Source of the DNA: Virgisporangium ochraceum
GTDB taxonomy: Bacteria; Actinomycetota; Actinomycetes; Mycobacteriales; Micromonosporaceae
Assembly: GCF_016863655.1 (NCBI RefSeq)
Contig: NZ_BOPH01000132.1
Coordinates: 1-64,000 of the forward strand
Length of the DNA: 64,000 bases
Reading direction: 5' to 3'
In this document: one piece after another, positions 53,884 to 62,371 of the stretch
Position numbering within the stretch: the first letter of the stretch is position 1
Layout: every line of letters starts with the position of its first letter
Notes under the pieces: model-generated
Database searches by the model: none
The model's input: only the letters and a program-made list of their open reading frames with translations
What the model was told of the DNA's origin: nothing
Program-made: the position numbers and the translations under genes

Positions 53884-54633
53884 TCAGCCGACCGCGGCCA
53901 TGACCTCGTCGGAGACGTCGAAGTTGGCGTACACGTTCTGCACGTCGTCGCAGTCTTCGAGGGCGTCGATCAGCTTGAAGATCTTCGTGGCGCCGTCGGC
54001 GTCGAGCGGGACCTGCACGCTGGGCACGAACGACGACTCGGCCGACTCGTACTCGATGCCCGCATCCTGCAGCGCCGTGCGCACGGCGACGAGGTCGGTG
54101 GGCTCGCAGACCACCTCGAACGCCTCGCCGAGGTCGTTGACCTCCTCGGCGCCGGCGTCGAGCACGGCCAGCAGCACGTCGTCCTCGGTGAGCTCGGCCT
54201 TGGGGACGATCACCACGCCCTTGCGGGAGAACATGTACGACACGCTGCCGGCGTCGGCCAGCGTGCCGCCGTTGCGGGTGAGCGCGGTGCGCACCTCGGT
54301 GGCCGCCCGGTTGCGGTTGTCGGTGAGGCACTCGATGAGCAGCGCGACGCCGTTGGGGCCGTAGCCCTCGTACATGATCGTCTGCCAGTCGGCGCCACCC
54401 GCCTCGGCGCCGGAGCCGCGCTTGACGGCGCGGTCGATGTTGTCGACCGGCACCGAGCTCTTGCGCGCCTTCTGGATGGCGTCGAAGAGGGTGGGGTTGC
54501 CGGCCGGGTCACCGCCGCCCGTACGGGCCGCCACCTCGATGTTCTTGATCAGCCGGGCGAACAGCTTGCCGCGCTTGGCGTCGACGACAGCCTTCTTGTG
54601 CTTGGTGGTCGCCCACTTTGAGTGGCCGGACAT
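53884..54633 (-). CDS. yebC: YebC/PmpR family protein (TACO1-like)
   Basis: A 249-residue conserved protein: begins SGHSKWATTKHKKAVVDAKRGKLFARLIKNIEVAAR and contains YEGYGPNGVALLIECLTDNRNR. The family has been described as a transcription regulator and, for some members, as a translation factor relieving ribosome stalling. The ATG at 54633 overlaps the pdxT stop (TGATG). In most actinobacteria it is followed by ruvC; here 17.6 kb of accessory genes intervene. Confidence 0.95.
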   Translation of the reverse strand: MSGHSKWATTKHKKAVVDAKRGKLFARLIKNIEVAARTGGGDPAGNPTLFDAIQKARKSSVPVDNIDRAVKRGSGAEAGGADWQTIMYEGYGPNGVALLIECLTDNRNRAATEVRTALTRNGGTLADAGSVSYMFSRKGVVIVPKAELTEDDVLLAVLDAGAEEVNDLGEAFEVVCEPTDLVAVRTALQDAGIEYESAESSFVPSVQVPLDADGATKIFKLIDALEDCDDVQNVYANFDVSDEVMAAVG

Positions 54634-55283
54634 CAATCCTCCGTCGACTTGGCCCTCCGCGCCATGTCCACGAAGAGCCGGTGTACGCGACGATCTCCGG
54701 TCAGCTCGGGGTGGAAGGCGGTCGCGAGGACGTTCCGCTGGCGTACCGCGACGATCCTACCTTCTGACGGTCCGGCGTTGACGCGGCCCAACACCTCGAC
54801 GCCGTCACCCACCCGTTCGACCCACGGCGCGCGGATGAACACGGCGTGAAAGTCGTCGCCGTCGAGCGTGACGGGCGCCTCGAACGAGTCGACCTGCCGT
54901 CCGAACGCGTTACGCCGCACGGTGACGTCGAGCGCGCCCAACGAGACCTGGTCGGGCCGCCCGTCGAGGATCTCCGTGGCGAGGAGGATCATGCCGGCGC
55001 AGGACCCGTAGGCGGGCATTCCGTCGTTCACCCGCTTGCGCAAAGGCTCATATACGCCGAAGTCGACCATGAGCTTGCTCATCGTGGTCGACTCGCCTCC
55101 GGGGATCACGATCCCGTCGAGGTCGTCGATCTCCTCCGGCCGCCGCACCGGCACGGCGGCTGCCCCGCTGGCCCGGAGCGCGGCGGCGTGCTCGCGTACG
55201 TCACCCTGCAACGCGAGCACACCGAGCTTGAGGCGCTCGCTCCGCTCACGCGGCGCCGGGCCCGGCGCGGGCTCACCAGCCAC
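54633..55283 (-). CDS. pdxT: pyridoxal 5'-phosphate synthase glutaminase subunit
   Basis: Class I glutaminase that feeds ammonia to PdxS, about 216 residues. LKLGVLALQGDVREHAAALRASGA opens the fold, VIPGGESTTMSKLM is the glycine-rich signature, the nucleophile cysteine is in YGSCAGMILLA, and the His/Glu pair in TAFHPELTGD. The GTG at 55283 overlaps the pdxS end by about ten bases; its first 16 residues look extra to the fold, so a later start is possible. Confidence 0.93.
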   Translation of the reverse strand: MAGEPAPGPAPRERSERLKLGVLALQGDVREHAAALRASGAAAVPVRRPEEIDDLDGIVIPGGESTTMSKLMVDFGVYEPLRKRVNDGMPAYGSCAGMILLATEILDGRPDQVSLGALDVTVRRNAFGRQVDSFEAPVTLDGDDFHAVFIRAPWVERVGDGVEVLGRVNAGPSEGRIVAVRQRNVLATAFHPELTGDRRVHRLFVDMARRAKSTED

Positions 55284-56181
55284 GGGTCGCCAGGCGCTCG
55301 GAGTCGGGGAGGGTCGCGACGTTGATGCCGACCATCGCCTCGCCGAGGCCACGGGAGACCTTCGCGATCATCTCGGGGTCGTCGGCGAACGTGGTGGCCT
55401 TGACGATCGCCGACGCGCGCTTCGCCGGGTCGCCGGACTTGAAGATGCCCGAGCCGACGAACACGCCCTCGGCGCCGAGCTGCATCATCATCGCCGCGTC
55501 GGCCGGGGTGGCGATGCCGCCGGCGGTGAACAGCACCACGGGCAGCTTCCCGGTCTCGGCGACCTCCTTGACCAGGTCGTACGGCGCGCGCAGCTCCTTG
55601 GCGGCGGCGAACAGCTCGGTCTCGTCGAGCGTGCCGAGGCGGCGGATGTCGGCGCGGATCTGCCGCATGTGCCGGGTCGCCTCGACGACGTTGCCGGTGC
55701 CGGCCTCGCCCTTCGAGCGGATCATCGCCGCACCCTCGGCCAGCCGTCGCAGCGCCTCGCCCAGGTTGGTGGCGCCGCACACGAACGGCACGGTGAACGG
55801 CCACTTGTCGATGTGGTTGGCCTCGTCGGCCGGGGTGAGCACTTCGGACTCGTCGACGTAGTCGACACCGAGCGACTGCAGCACCTGCGCCTCGACGAAG
55901 TGGCCGATGCGCGCCTTGGCCATCACCGGAATGGAGACGGCGTTGATGATGCCGTCGATCATGTCGGGGTCGCTCATGCGAGAGACCCCACCCTCGGCGC
56001 GGATGTCGGCCGGCACCCGTTCGAGCGCCATCACGGCGACGGCGCCCGCGTCTTCGGCGATCTTTGCCTGATCGGAAGTGACCACGTCCATGATCACTCC
56101 GCCCTTCAGCATCTCCGCCATGCCGCGCTTGACGCGGGCGGTGCCGGTGACGGGCGTGTGGTTCTCGGTCTGCGCGGACAC
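55273..56181 (-). CDS. pdxS: pyridoxal 5'-phosphate synthase lyase subunit
   Basis: TIM-barrel synthase that makes vitamin B6 cofactor from ribose 5-phosphate, glyceraldehyde 3-phosphate and ammonia. About 302 residues with RVKRGMAEMLKGGVIMDVVTSDQAKIAEDAGAVAVMALERVPADIR, ARIGHFVEAQVL (catalytic Lys region), and KLPVVLFTAGGIATPADAA. I use the GTG at 56181 because AGGAG lies about ten bases before it; a longer start at 56217 is less likely. Upstream is a 461-bp gap containing repeats. Confidence 0.95.
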   Translation of the reverse strand: MSAQTENHTPVTGTARVKRGMAEMLKGGVIMDVVTSDQAKIAEDAGAVAVMALERVPADIRAEGGVSRMSDPDMIDGIINAVSIPVMAKARIGHFVEAQVLQSLGVDYVDESEVLTPADEANHIDKWPFTVPFVCGATNLGEALRRLAEGAAMIRSKGEAGTGNVVEATRHMRQIRADIRRLGTLDETELFAAAKELRAPYDLVKEVAETGKLPVVLFTAGGIATPADAAMMMQLGAEGVFVGSGIFKSGDPAKRASAIVKATTFADDPEMIAKVSRGLGEAMVGINVATLPDSERLATRGW

Positions 56182-56312
56182 GGCTGACCCACTCCTTTGA
56201 AGATCTTGGGATTCCACCCCATGGTACGTCCGCGCCTACCCCGACGAGCAGGTCCAATCCAAACCACGCGGCCCGCGCCACCTCCGGCACCCGCCCACGC
56301 CAACCCGCGCCA

Positions 56313-56371
56313 CCCGTTCCCCGCGCCGCCCGTTCCCCGCACCCCCGCACCCCGCGCCGCCCGTTCCCCGC
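56313..56371. repeat. C-rich repeat flanking the palindromic element
   Basis: CCCGTTCCCCGC occurs at 56313, 56329 and 56360, amid similar CGCGCCGCC units. It lies between pdxS and the palindrome at 56411, in a gap with no coding sequence. Confidence 0.65.
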
Positions 56372-56410
56372 ACCACGCGCCGCCCGCGTCCCGCACCGCA
56401 CCGCCGAACG

Positions 56411-56488
56411 CGCCGATCTTGCAGTTGTGGCCCCCGTTATAGCGCGATATCGCGCGATATGGGTGCGGCCACAAGTGCAAGATCGGCG
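56411..56488 (-). repeat. 78-bp palindromic repeat element, copy 2 (inverted)
   Basis: 22-bp arms with one mismatch (56411-56432 and 56467-56488) enclose a 34-nt loop, itself containing the palindrome GCGCGATATCGCGC. Its reverse complement aligns with 26971-27047, the right 25 bases of that copy being identical. It lies in the 461-bp gap upstream of pdxS and downstream of the small membrane gene. Confidence 0.8.
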
Positions 56489-56534
56489 CAAGCGAGCAGC
56501 GAGACCGGTCGGCGGGAGCGAGCGGCGCGAGGGG

Positions 56535-56599
56535 ACGGCCCACGCGGACGGCGCACGCGAACGGCTCACGCGAACGGCCCACGCGAACGGCCCACGCGA
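56535..56599. repeat. 13-bp tandem repeat, five units
   Basis: Units of ACGGCxCACGCGA at 56535, 56548, 56561, 56574 and 56587 vary only at the seventh-type position and the last base of the first unit. It follows the palindromic element directly. Confidence 0.8.
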
Positions 56600-56642
56600 A
56601 CGGCGCAGAAAGCGGCAAGCCGGGGGCGGTGGCGAGGGGCGG

Positions 56643-57149
56643 TCAGGCCTGGGGGTCGTCGATGTCGAAGTACGTGGGGATCGGGTGTTTGCGCGCCAGG
56701 CGCAACATCCGTACCAGGCGCCGCCTCCGTAACGCCAGCGCGTCGCGCACGAGGTCGTTGTGCACCTGCCTCGCCAGCGCCACCCGCCGGCTGGCGCGTA
56801 CCAGGTCGGCGGTCGCGCCGGGCGGGGCGGCGCCGGGTCCGCCGGGGGTCAGCTCGTGCTCGGCGGACGCGGTGAGCACCGGCCGCAGCACCCGGGTCAG
56901 ATCGTTCTCGGCGGCCTCGCGCTCGTCCGGGTCGGCTTCCAGGGCGACCCGGCCCGCCCACCGGAGCTGGCTGTCACCCAGCGCGTCGGCGGCCTCGACC
57001 GCGGCGGCCGCCCGCCGCACGAGGTGCGCGTCGAGCGCGGCCTGGGCGGCGTGGGCCCGGGCATGGCTGCGGTCGATGCGCCCGGCCACCCATCCGATGT
57101 AGACGGTGACGAGCAGTAGCACCGCCAGACCCGCCGCCCACCACCACAC
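56643..57149 (-). CDS. small membrane-anchored helical protein (LemA-like)
   Basis: A 168-residue protein with an N-terminal membrane helix (WWWAAGLAVLLLVTVYIGWVAG) followed by helical, arginine- and alanine-rich sequence (RIDRSHARAHAAQAALDAHLVRRAAAAVEAADALG). The layout recalls LemA proteins, but similarity is weak to the eye. It starts at a GTG 21 bases after pimA, and a gene of this kind commonly sits between pimA and pdxS in actinobacteria. Function unknown. Confidence 0.75.
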   Translation of the reverse strand: MWWWAAGLAVLLLVTVYIGWVAGRIDRSHARAHAAQAALDAHLVRRAAAAVEAADALGDSQLRWAGRVALEADPDEREAAENDLTRVLRPVLTASAEHELTPGGPGAAPPGATADLVRASRRVALARQVHNDLVRDALALRRRRLVRMLRLARKHPIPTYFDIDDPQA

Positions 57150-57170
57150 GCCACGCAGTGTAGGAGGGAC

Positions 57171-58283
57171 TCAGCCCGTCGCGTGGTGCACCTCGATCGC
57201 CGTGGCGTAGACCTCGAGGATCTGCTGGGCGAGCACCGGCCAGTCGTACCTCGCCACGATCCTGCGGGCGTGCGCGGCCAGGGCGCGGCGCGCGTCGGGG
57301 TCGTCGAGGAGGTCGGCCAGCACCGTCTCCAGGCGCGCGGCGTCACCGATCGGGAACAGCGCTCCCCCGCCGTCGAGCACTTTGCGGAATGCCTCCAGGT
57401 CGGAGGCGACCACCGGGGTCCCGGCGGCCATCGCCTCGGTGAGGATCATGCCGAAGGACTCGCCGCCGGTGTTCGGCGCCACGTAGAGGTCGACGCTGCG
57501 CAGCATGCGCCGCTTGTCCTCCTCGGAGACCAGCCCGAGGAACACGATCCGTTCCCGGATGCCGGGCGGCACGTGCCGCACCGCCTCGTCGGGGTCGCCC
57601 GGCCCGGCGACCAGCAGCCGCAGGCCCGGCCGCGCCGACGCCAGCGCGCAGAACGCCTCGAGCAGCGTCGGGAAGCCCTTGCGCGGCTCGGTGAACCGGC
57701 CGAGGAAGCCGACCGCTCCCCCGTCGCCGGGCCAGCCGGGTAGCGGCGTCGCCGCCTCGAACGCCGCCACGGCGACGCCGTTGGGGATCTCCCAGCCGCT
57801 GCCGCCCAGGTGCTCCACCTGCACCTTGCGGGCCAGTTCGCTCACCGCGATGCGTCCCGTGATCTTCTCCATCATCGGCTGGAGGATGCCCTGCGCGGCG
57901 GCCATCGCGCGCGACCGGGGGTTCGCGGTGTGGAACGTGGCGACCACCGGCGCGTCCGACGACAGCGCGGCCAGGAACGACAGGCTCGGCGAGATCGGCT
58001 CGTGCACGTGGACGACGTCGAAGTCGCCGTTCGCGAGCCAGCGGCGCACCCGGGCCGCCGACACCGGTCCGAACGCGACCCTCGCGACGGAACCGTTGTA
58101 CGGGACCGGCACCGCCCGGCCCGCCGGCACCACGTACGGCGGGTTCGGCGCGTCCTCGTCGGCCGGCGCGAGCACGCTGACGTCGTGCCCGAGCGCGATC
58201 AGCGCCTCCGCGAGGTCGCGGATGTGGTTCTGCACCCCGCCGGGGACCTCGAAGGAGTACGGCGACACGATGCCGATGCGCAT
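57171..58283 (-). CDS. pimA: phosphatidylinositol alpha-mannosyltransferase
   Basis: GT4 (GT-B fold) enzyme that transfers the first mannose from GDP-mannose to phosphatidylinositol at the membrane face, starting PIM synthesis. 370 residues: RIGIVSPYSFEVPGGVQNHIRDLAEAL at the N-terminus, VHVHEPISPSLS, and the sugar-nucleotide region VAPNTGGESFGMILTEAMAAGTPVVASD with the ExxxxxxxE pattern. The ATG at 58283 follows GGAGG at ten bases. It forms a unit with patA and pgsA, which make the acceptor lipid and acylate the product. Confidence 0.9.
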   Translation of the reverse strand: MRIGIVSPYSFEVPGGVQNHIRDLAEALIALGHDVSVLAPADEDAPNPPYVVPAGRAVPVPYNGSVARVAFGPVSAARVRRWLANGDFDVVHVHEPISPSLSFLAALSSDAPVVATFHTANPRSRAMAAAQGILQPMMEKITGRIAVSELARKVQVEHLGGSGWEIPNGVAVAAFEAATPLPGWPGDGGAVGFLGRFTEPRKGFPTLLEAFCALASARPGLRLLVAGPGDPDEAVRHVPPGIRERIVFLGLVSEEDKRRMLRSVDLYVAPNTGGESFGMILTEAMAAGTPVVASDLEAFRKVLDGGGALFPIGDAARLETVLADLLDDPDARRALAAHARRIVARYDWPVLAQQILEVYATAIEVHHATG

Positions 58284-58305
58284 GCGCCCTATCCTCCCGA
58301 GGTGT

Positions 58306-59223
58306 TCACGCCGGTTCAGGGGCCGGTTCCGTCGTCGGTTCCGCGGCGGTATCGGCCAGCCAGACCCGTTGCAGCATGTGCCAGTCCTCCGGATGCCGGG
58401 CGATGCCCACCGCCAGCCGGTCGGCGACCCGTTGGGTGAGCTCGCGGACCCGGGCGTCGAGCGGCCCGTCGGCCGGCGGCTCGATCGGTCCGTCGAACTC
58501 CGCGACCGGACGATCCGGTTCATACCACAGGTGCGCCACGTAGAGGGGGGCACCGGTACGCAGCGCGAGCAGCGCGGGGCCGGCCGGCATCCGGGAGCGG
58601 CCGCCGAAGAACGTCACGTCGACGCCGCGCCGGCTGAGGTCGCGGTCGGCCAGCAGCGGCACCACCGCGCCCTCCTTGAGGCGCTCGGCGAGGATGTCGA
58701 GCGGCGGCCGGTCGCCGCCGGTCGCCGGGATGATCTCCATGCCGAGCTTGCGGCGGAACGCCAGGAACTGCTCGTAGACGCCCTCCGACAGCCGCTCGGC
58801 GACCGTGGTGATCGGCCAGCCCTTCGCGGCGACCCACGCGCCGGCGGCGTCCCAGTTCCCGGCGTGCGGCAGCGCGATCACCACACCCTTACCGGCGGCG
58901 ACCGCCTCGGCCATCGCCTCCTCGCCGTAGAGGCGGAACCACCCGCGCACCTTCTCGGGCGTGAACGCCGGGAGCTTGAACGCCTCCTGCCAGTACCGGG
59001 TGTACGAGCGCATCCCGCGCCGCACCAACGCGTCCAGCTGATCCTGCGGCATCTCCGGCCCGACCACCCGGCGCAGGTTCCCGGCCAGGCGTTGCACGCC
59101 ACGCCCGCGCCGCCGGACCGTCACGGCCGCGGCGGCCGCGAAGAACGGCGAGGTGACGCCCATGGGTAGGGCCCGCACGACCCGCCACGCCGCGGTGAAC
59201 CCGAGCTCGGCGGCGCTAGCCAT
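58306..59223 (-). CDS. patA: phosphatidylinositol mannoside acyltransferase
   Basis: Membrane-associated acyltransferase adding a fatty acid to the mannose of PIM, 305 residues. The catalytic HxxxxD motif is ALPHAGNWDAAGAW, and LLADRDLSRRGVDVTFFGG matches the second conserved block of the LpxL/HtrB family. The ATG at 59223 overlaps the pgsA end by eight bases. The position between pgsA and pimA fixes the assignment better than the motifs alone. Confidence 0.9.
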   Translation of the reverse strand: MASAAELGFTAAWRVVRALPMGVTSPFFAAAAAVTVRRRGRGVQRLAGNLRRVVGPEMPQDQLDALVRRGMRSYTRYWQEAFKLPAFTPEKVRGWFRLYGEEAMAEAVAAGKGVVIALPHAGNWDAAGAWVAAKGWPITTVAERLSEGVYEQFLAFRRKLGMEIIPATGGDRPPLDILAERLKEGAVVPLLADRDLSRRGVDVTFFGGRSRMPAGPALLALRTGAPLYVAHLWYEPDRPVAEFDGPIEPPADGPLDARVRELTQRVADRLAVGIARHPEDWHMLQRVWLADTAAEPTTEPAPEPA

Positions 59224-59896
59224 CGACGGGCCGTTCCCCGACCGCCGGTCCCGCGCTCGGCTCCCCCGCGGTCGGCGCGACCGGCGTCGCGACGGGCTCG
59301 CGGGTCTGCCGGTACACGGTGACGAACCGCTGCGCGACGGTGACCACCGACAGGATCGCGAGGGTCCACAGCACGATGTACATGCCGGTGTCCCAGCCGA
59401 AGCCGGCGGAGAACCCACCGACGCCGATGCCGAGCAGGCGTTCGGGCCGCTCCACGATCCCGACGCTGGCGGTGAGCCCCAGCGACTCGGCCTTCGCCCG
59501 CACGTACGACGTGACCTGGCTGGCGACCAGCACGACCAGCGACGCGAACACCGCGTGCCAGGCGCCGTCCTTCGCCGCCCACCAGGCCAGCGACGCGAAG
59601 ATCGCCCCGTCGGCCACCCGGTCGAGGGACGAGTCGAGGAACGCGCCGAACCGGCTCGACGTGCCGCGGGCCCGGGCCATCGCGCCGTCGAGGATGTCGG
59701 TGAGCGCCGAGATCGTCGCGAGGATCACCGCGACGAGGATGTGGTCGAACGCGGCGAGCACCGACGCCACGAGGACGCCGACGGTGCCGGCGACCGTGAC
59801 CGCGTCGGGCGTGACGCCGACGCGCAGGAGGCCCCGGGCCACCGGGTCGACGACCTTGCCGATCGCGGGTCGCACTCCGCTGAGGATCTTCGCCAT
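59216..59896 (-). CDS. pgsA: phosphatidylinositol phosphate synthase (CDP-alcohol phosphatidyltransferase)
   Basis: Integral membrane enzyme joining CDP-diacylglycerol and inositol phosphate, 226 residues. The full CDP-alcohol motif is present: DILDGAMARARG, then FGAFLDSSLDRVAD. Several hydrophobic helices follow (HAVFASLVVLVASQVTSYV, MYIVLWTLAILSVVTVAQ), with a short disordered Pro/Ala tail. First gene of the pgsA-patA-pimA unit, divergent from the EF-G-like gene. Confidence 0.9.
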   Translation of the reverse strand: MAKILSGVRPAIGKVVDPVARGLLRVGVTPDAVTVAGTVGVLVASVLAAFDHILVAVILATISALTDILDGAMARARGTSSRFGAFLDSSLDRVADGAIFASLAWWAAKDGAWHAVFASLVVLVASQVTSYVRAKAESLGLTASVGIVERPERLLGIGVGGFSAGFGWDTGMYIVLWTLAILSVVTVAQRFVTVYRQTREPVATPVAPTAGEPSAGPAVGERPVDG

Positions 59897-60075
59897 GGCG
59901 GCACTACCTTATCCGCAGTGCCACCGCCACGGCCGGACGGCACTGCCCCATGACTGAGAGTTTCTGGAAGGTTTCACGATGGGGTTGTGTCCGCTGACGT
60001 TCGGGTGTGGGATCGCTTCAACAGCGAGTGGACGTGAGGTGTCTCACATCTGAACCGTTCCAAGGGAGGCGCGCG

Positions 60076-62235
60076 ATGGCGCAGAAGAACCAGGACAAGG
60101 GGGTCGCCGGCGCAGTGCCGGCGGTGAGCGACCCCGGCAGGGTACGTAACGTGGTGCTGGTCGGTCACTCCGGCGCCGGCAAGACCTCCCTGGTGGAGGC
60201 ACTGCTGGCGGTCACCGGAACCGTCAGTCGGGCCGGTTCGGTCACCGAGGGCACCACGGTGTGTGACTCCGACCCCGCGTCGGTGAAACAGCAACGGTCC
60301 GTCGCGCTCGCGTGCGCGCCGGTCACGCACGAAGGCATCAAGGTCAACCTGCTGGACACGCCCGGCTACGCCGACTTCGTCGGCGAGCTGCGAGCCGGGC
60401 TGCGCGCCGCCGACGCCGCCCTGTTCGTGGTCTCGTCGGTCGACGGCATGGACGCCGCGACGGCCGCGCTCTGGGAGGAGTGCGCCGCGGTCGACATGCC
60501 CCGCGCGGTGGCGATCTGCCGCCTGGACCACCAGCGGGCCGACTTCGAGGAGACCCTCGCGGAGTGCCAGCGCGTGTTCGGTGACAACGTGCTCCCCCTG
60601 TACCTCCCGCTGCACGGTGACGACGGCCAGAGCGTCGCCGGCCTCATCGGGCTGATCACCCAGCGGGTCTTCGACTACTCTGCCGGCTTCCCGCCGACCG
60701 TGCGCGACCCCGACGCCGAGCACCTGCCGCTGATCCAGGAGTCCCGCAACGCCCTGCTCGAGGGGATCATCGCCGAGAGCGAGGACGAGACGCTCATGGA
60801 GCGCTACCTCGAGGGCGAGGACATCGAGACGTCGGTGATCATCGAGGACCTGGAGAAGGCGGTCGCCCGCGGCCACTTCTACCCCGTGATCCCCGTCTGC
60901 GCCGAGACCCGGGTCGGCCTCGACGCCCTGCTGGAGGTGCTGACCAGCGGGTTCCCGTCGCCGCTGGAGCACCCGCTGCCCGCGGTCGCCGGCGTCGACG
61001 GCAGCCCGCGCGAGCCGCTCACCTGTGACCCCGACGGCCCGCTCGTCGCCGAGGTCGTCAAGACCACGATCGACTCCTACGTCGGCCGGGTGAGCCTGGT
61101 ACGCGTCTTCTCGGGCACGCTGCGTCCCGAGTCCGTGGTCCACGTCTCCGGGCACGGCATGAGCGAGCGCGGCCACCCCGACCACGACAACGACGAACGC
61201 TTCGCGCACCTCTACTCCCCCCTCGGCTCGACGCTGCGCGAGGTGAGCGCGTGCGTCGCCGGCGACATCTGCGCGATCACGAAGTCGACCAGCGCCGAGA
61301 CCGGCGACACGATCTCCGGCAAGGACAACCCGCTGCTCATCGAGCCGTGGGAGATGCCCGAACCGCTGCTGCCGGTCGCGATCGTGGCCAAGACGCGGTC
61401 AGACGAGGACGCGCTGGCCAAGAACCTGGGCCGGCTGGTCGCCGGCGACCCGACGATGCGGCTGGAACGCAACGCCGAGACCCACCAGCTGGTGCTGTGG
61501 TGCATGGGCGAGGCGCACGCCGACGTCGTGCTCGACCGGCTGAAGTCCGGCGGCGTCGACCTCGACACGGAGCCGGTGAAGGTCGCCCTGCGCGAGACGT
61601 TCGTCGCGGCGTCGAAGGGGCACGGGCGGCACGTCAAGCAGAGCGGCGGGCACGGCCAGTACGCGGTCTGCGACATCGAGGTGGCGCCGCTGCCGCGCGG
61701 GTCGGGCTTCGAGTTCGTCGACAAGATCGTCGGCGGGGTGGTGCCGCACAACTACATCCCCTCGGTCGAGAAGGGTGTCCGCGCCCAGATGGAGCGCGGG
61801 ATCGTCGCCGGTCACCAGGTCGTCGACGTCCGGGTGACGCTCTTCGACGGCAAGGCCCACTCGGTCGACTCGTCCGACGCCGCGTTCCAGACCGCCGGCG
61901 CGCTGGCGCTGCGCGAGGCGGCCGAGCACGGGCAGGTCGCGCTGCTCGAGCCGGTCGACGAGGTGACGATCCGCGTGCCCGACGCCTTCGTCGGTGCGGT
62001 GATGAGCGACCTGTCCGGCCGTCGGGGCAGGGTGCTCGGCACCGAGCCCGACCCGGGCGGTCACGAACGCACGCTGGTGAGGGCCGAGGTGCCGGCCACG
62101 GAGCTGGTGCGGTACGCCGTCGAGCTGCGGGCGATGACCTCGGGCGCCGGCACGTTCAACCGGGTCTTCGCCCGGTACGACCAGATGCCCACGCACCTCG
62201 CGGAGTCGGTGAAGAAGGAGCACGCCAAGACCTGA
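60076..62235 (+). CDS. elongation factor G-like protein EF-G2
   Basis: A 719-residue paralogue of EF-G with all five domains by length. G1 is GHSGAGKTS and G3 DTPGYADF, but the G4 motif that normally reads NKxD appears as CRLDHQ, and the switch I region is altered (TVCDSDPASVKQQRSVAL). Domain IV keeps SGGHGQYAVCDIEV and GGVVPHNYIPSVEKGV. Such EF-G2 proteins are widespread in actinobacteria and are thought not to replace EF-G in translocation. GGGAGG seven bases before the ATG at 60076 supports the start. Confidence 0.9.
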   Translation: MAQKNQDKGVAGAVPAVSDPGRVRNVVLVGHSGAGKTSLVEALLAVTGTVSRAGSVTEGTTVCDSDPASVKQQRSVALACAPVTHEGIKVNLLDTPGYADFVGELRAGLRAADAALFVVSSVDGMDAATAALWEECAAVDMPRAVAICRLDHQRADFEETLAECQRVFGDNVLPLYLPLHGDDGQSVAGLIGLITQRVFDYSAGFPPTVRDPDAEHLPLIQESRNALLEGIIAESEDETLMERYLEGEDIETSVIIEDLEKAVARGHFYPVIPVCAETRVGLDALLEVLTSGFPSPLEHPLPAVAGVDGSPREPLTCDPDGPLVAEVVKTTIDSYVGRVSLVRVFSGTLRPESVVHVSGHGMSERGHPDHDNDERFAHLYSPLGSTLREVSACVAGDICAITKSTSAETGDTISGKDNPLLIEPWEMPEPLLPVAIVAKTRSDEDALAKNLGRLVAGDPTMRLERNAETHQLVLWCMGEAHADVVLDRLKSGGVDLDTEPVKVALRETFVAASKGHGRHVKQSGGHGQYAVCDIEVAPLPRGSGFEFVDKIVGGVVPHNYIPSVEKGVRAQMERGIVAGHQVVDVRVTLFDGKAHSVDSSDAAFQTAGALALREAAEHGQVALLEPVDEVTIRVPDAFVGAVMSDLSGRRGRVLGTEPDPGGHERTLVRAEVPATELVRYAVELRAMTSGAGTFNRVFARYDQMPTHLAESVKKEHAKT

Positions 62236-62246
62236 TCCCTCCCCCC

Positions 62247-62293
62247 GGACGACCGTGGACGCCGATGGTGCTGTCGGGCGTCCACGGTCGTCC
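62247..62293 (+). terminator. 17-bp perfect hairpin after the EF-G2 gene
   Basis: GGACGACCGTGGACGCC (62247-62263) and its exact complement (62277-62293) close on a 13-nt loop, 11 bases beyond the stop codon. A strong intrinsic terminator-like structure, without a T-run. CTTGTCC follows. Confidence 0.65.
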
Positions 62294-62371
62294 CTTGTCC
62301 GCTCTGTCCGTTCGGGGGGTCGCGGGCCGCTCGTTCGACCCGGCACACTGCCCTCCACGGAGGGGTGCGTA

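Noticed and set aside
56535..56599. Possible CRISPR or iteron origin
   Set aside because: Tandem 13-mers without spacers, no replication gene next to them, and not in a plasmid-like setting.
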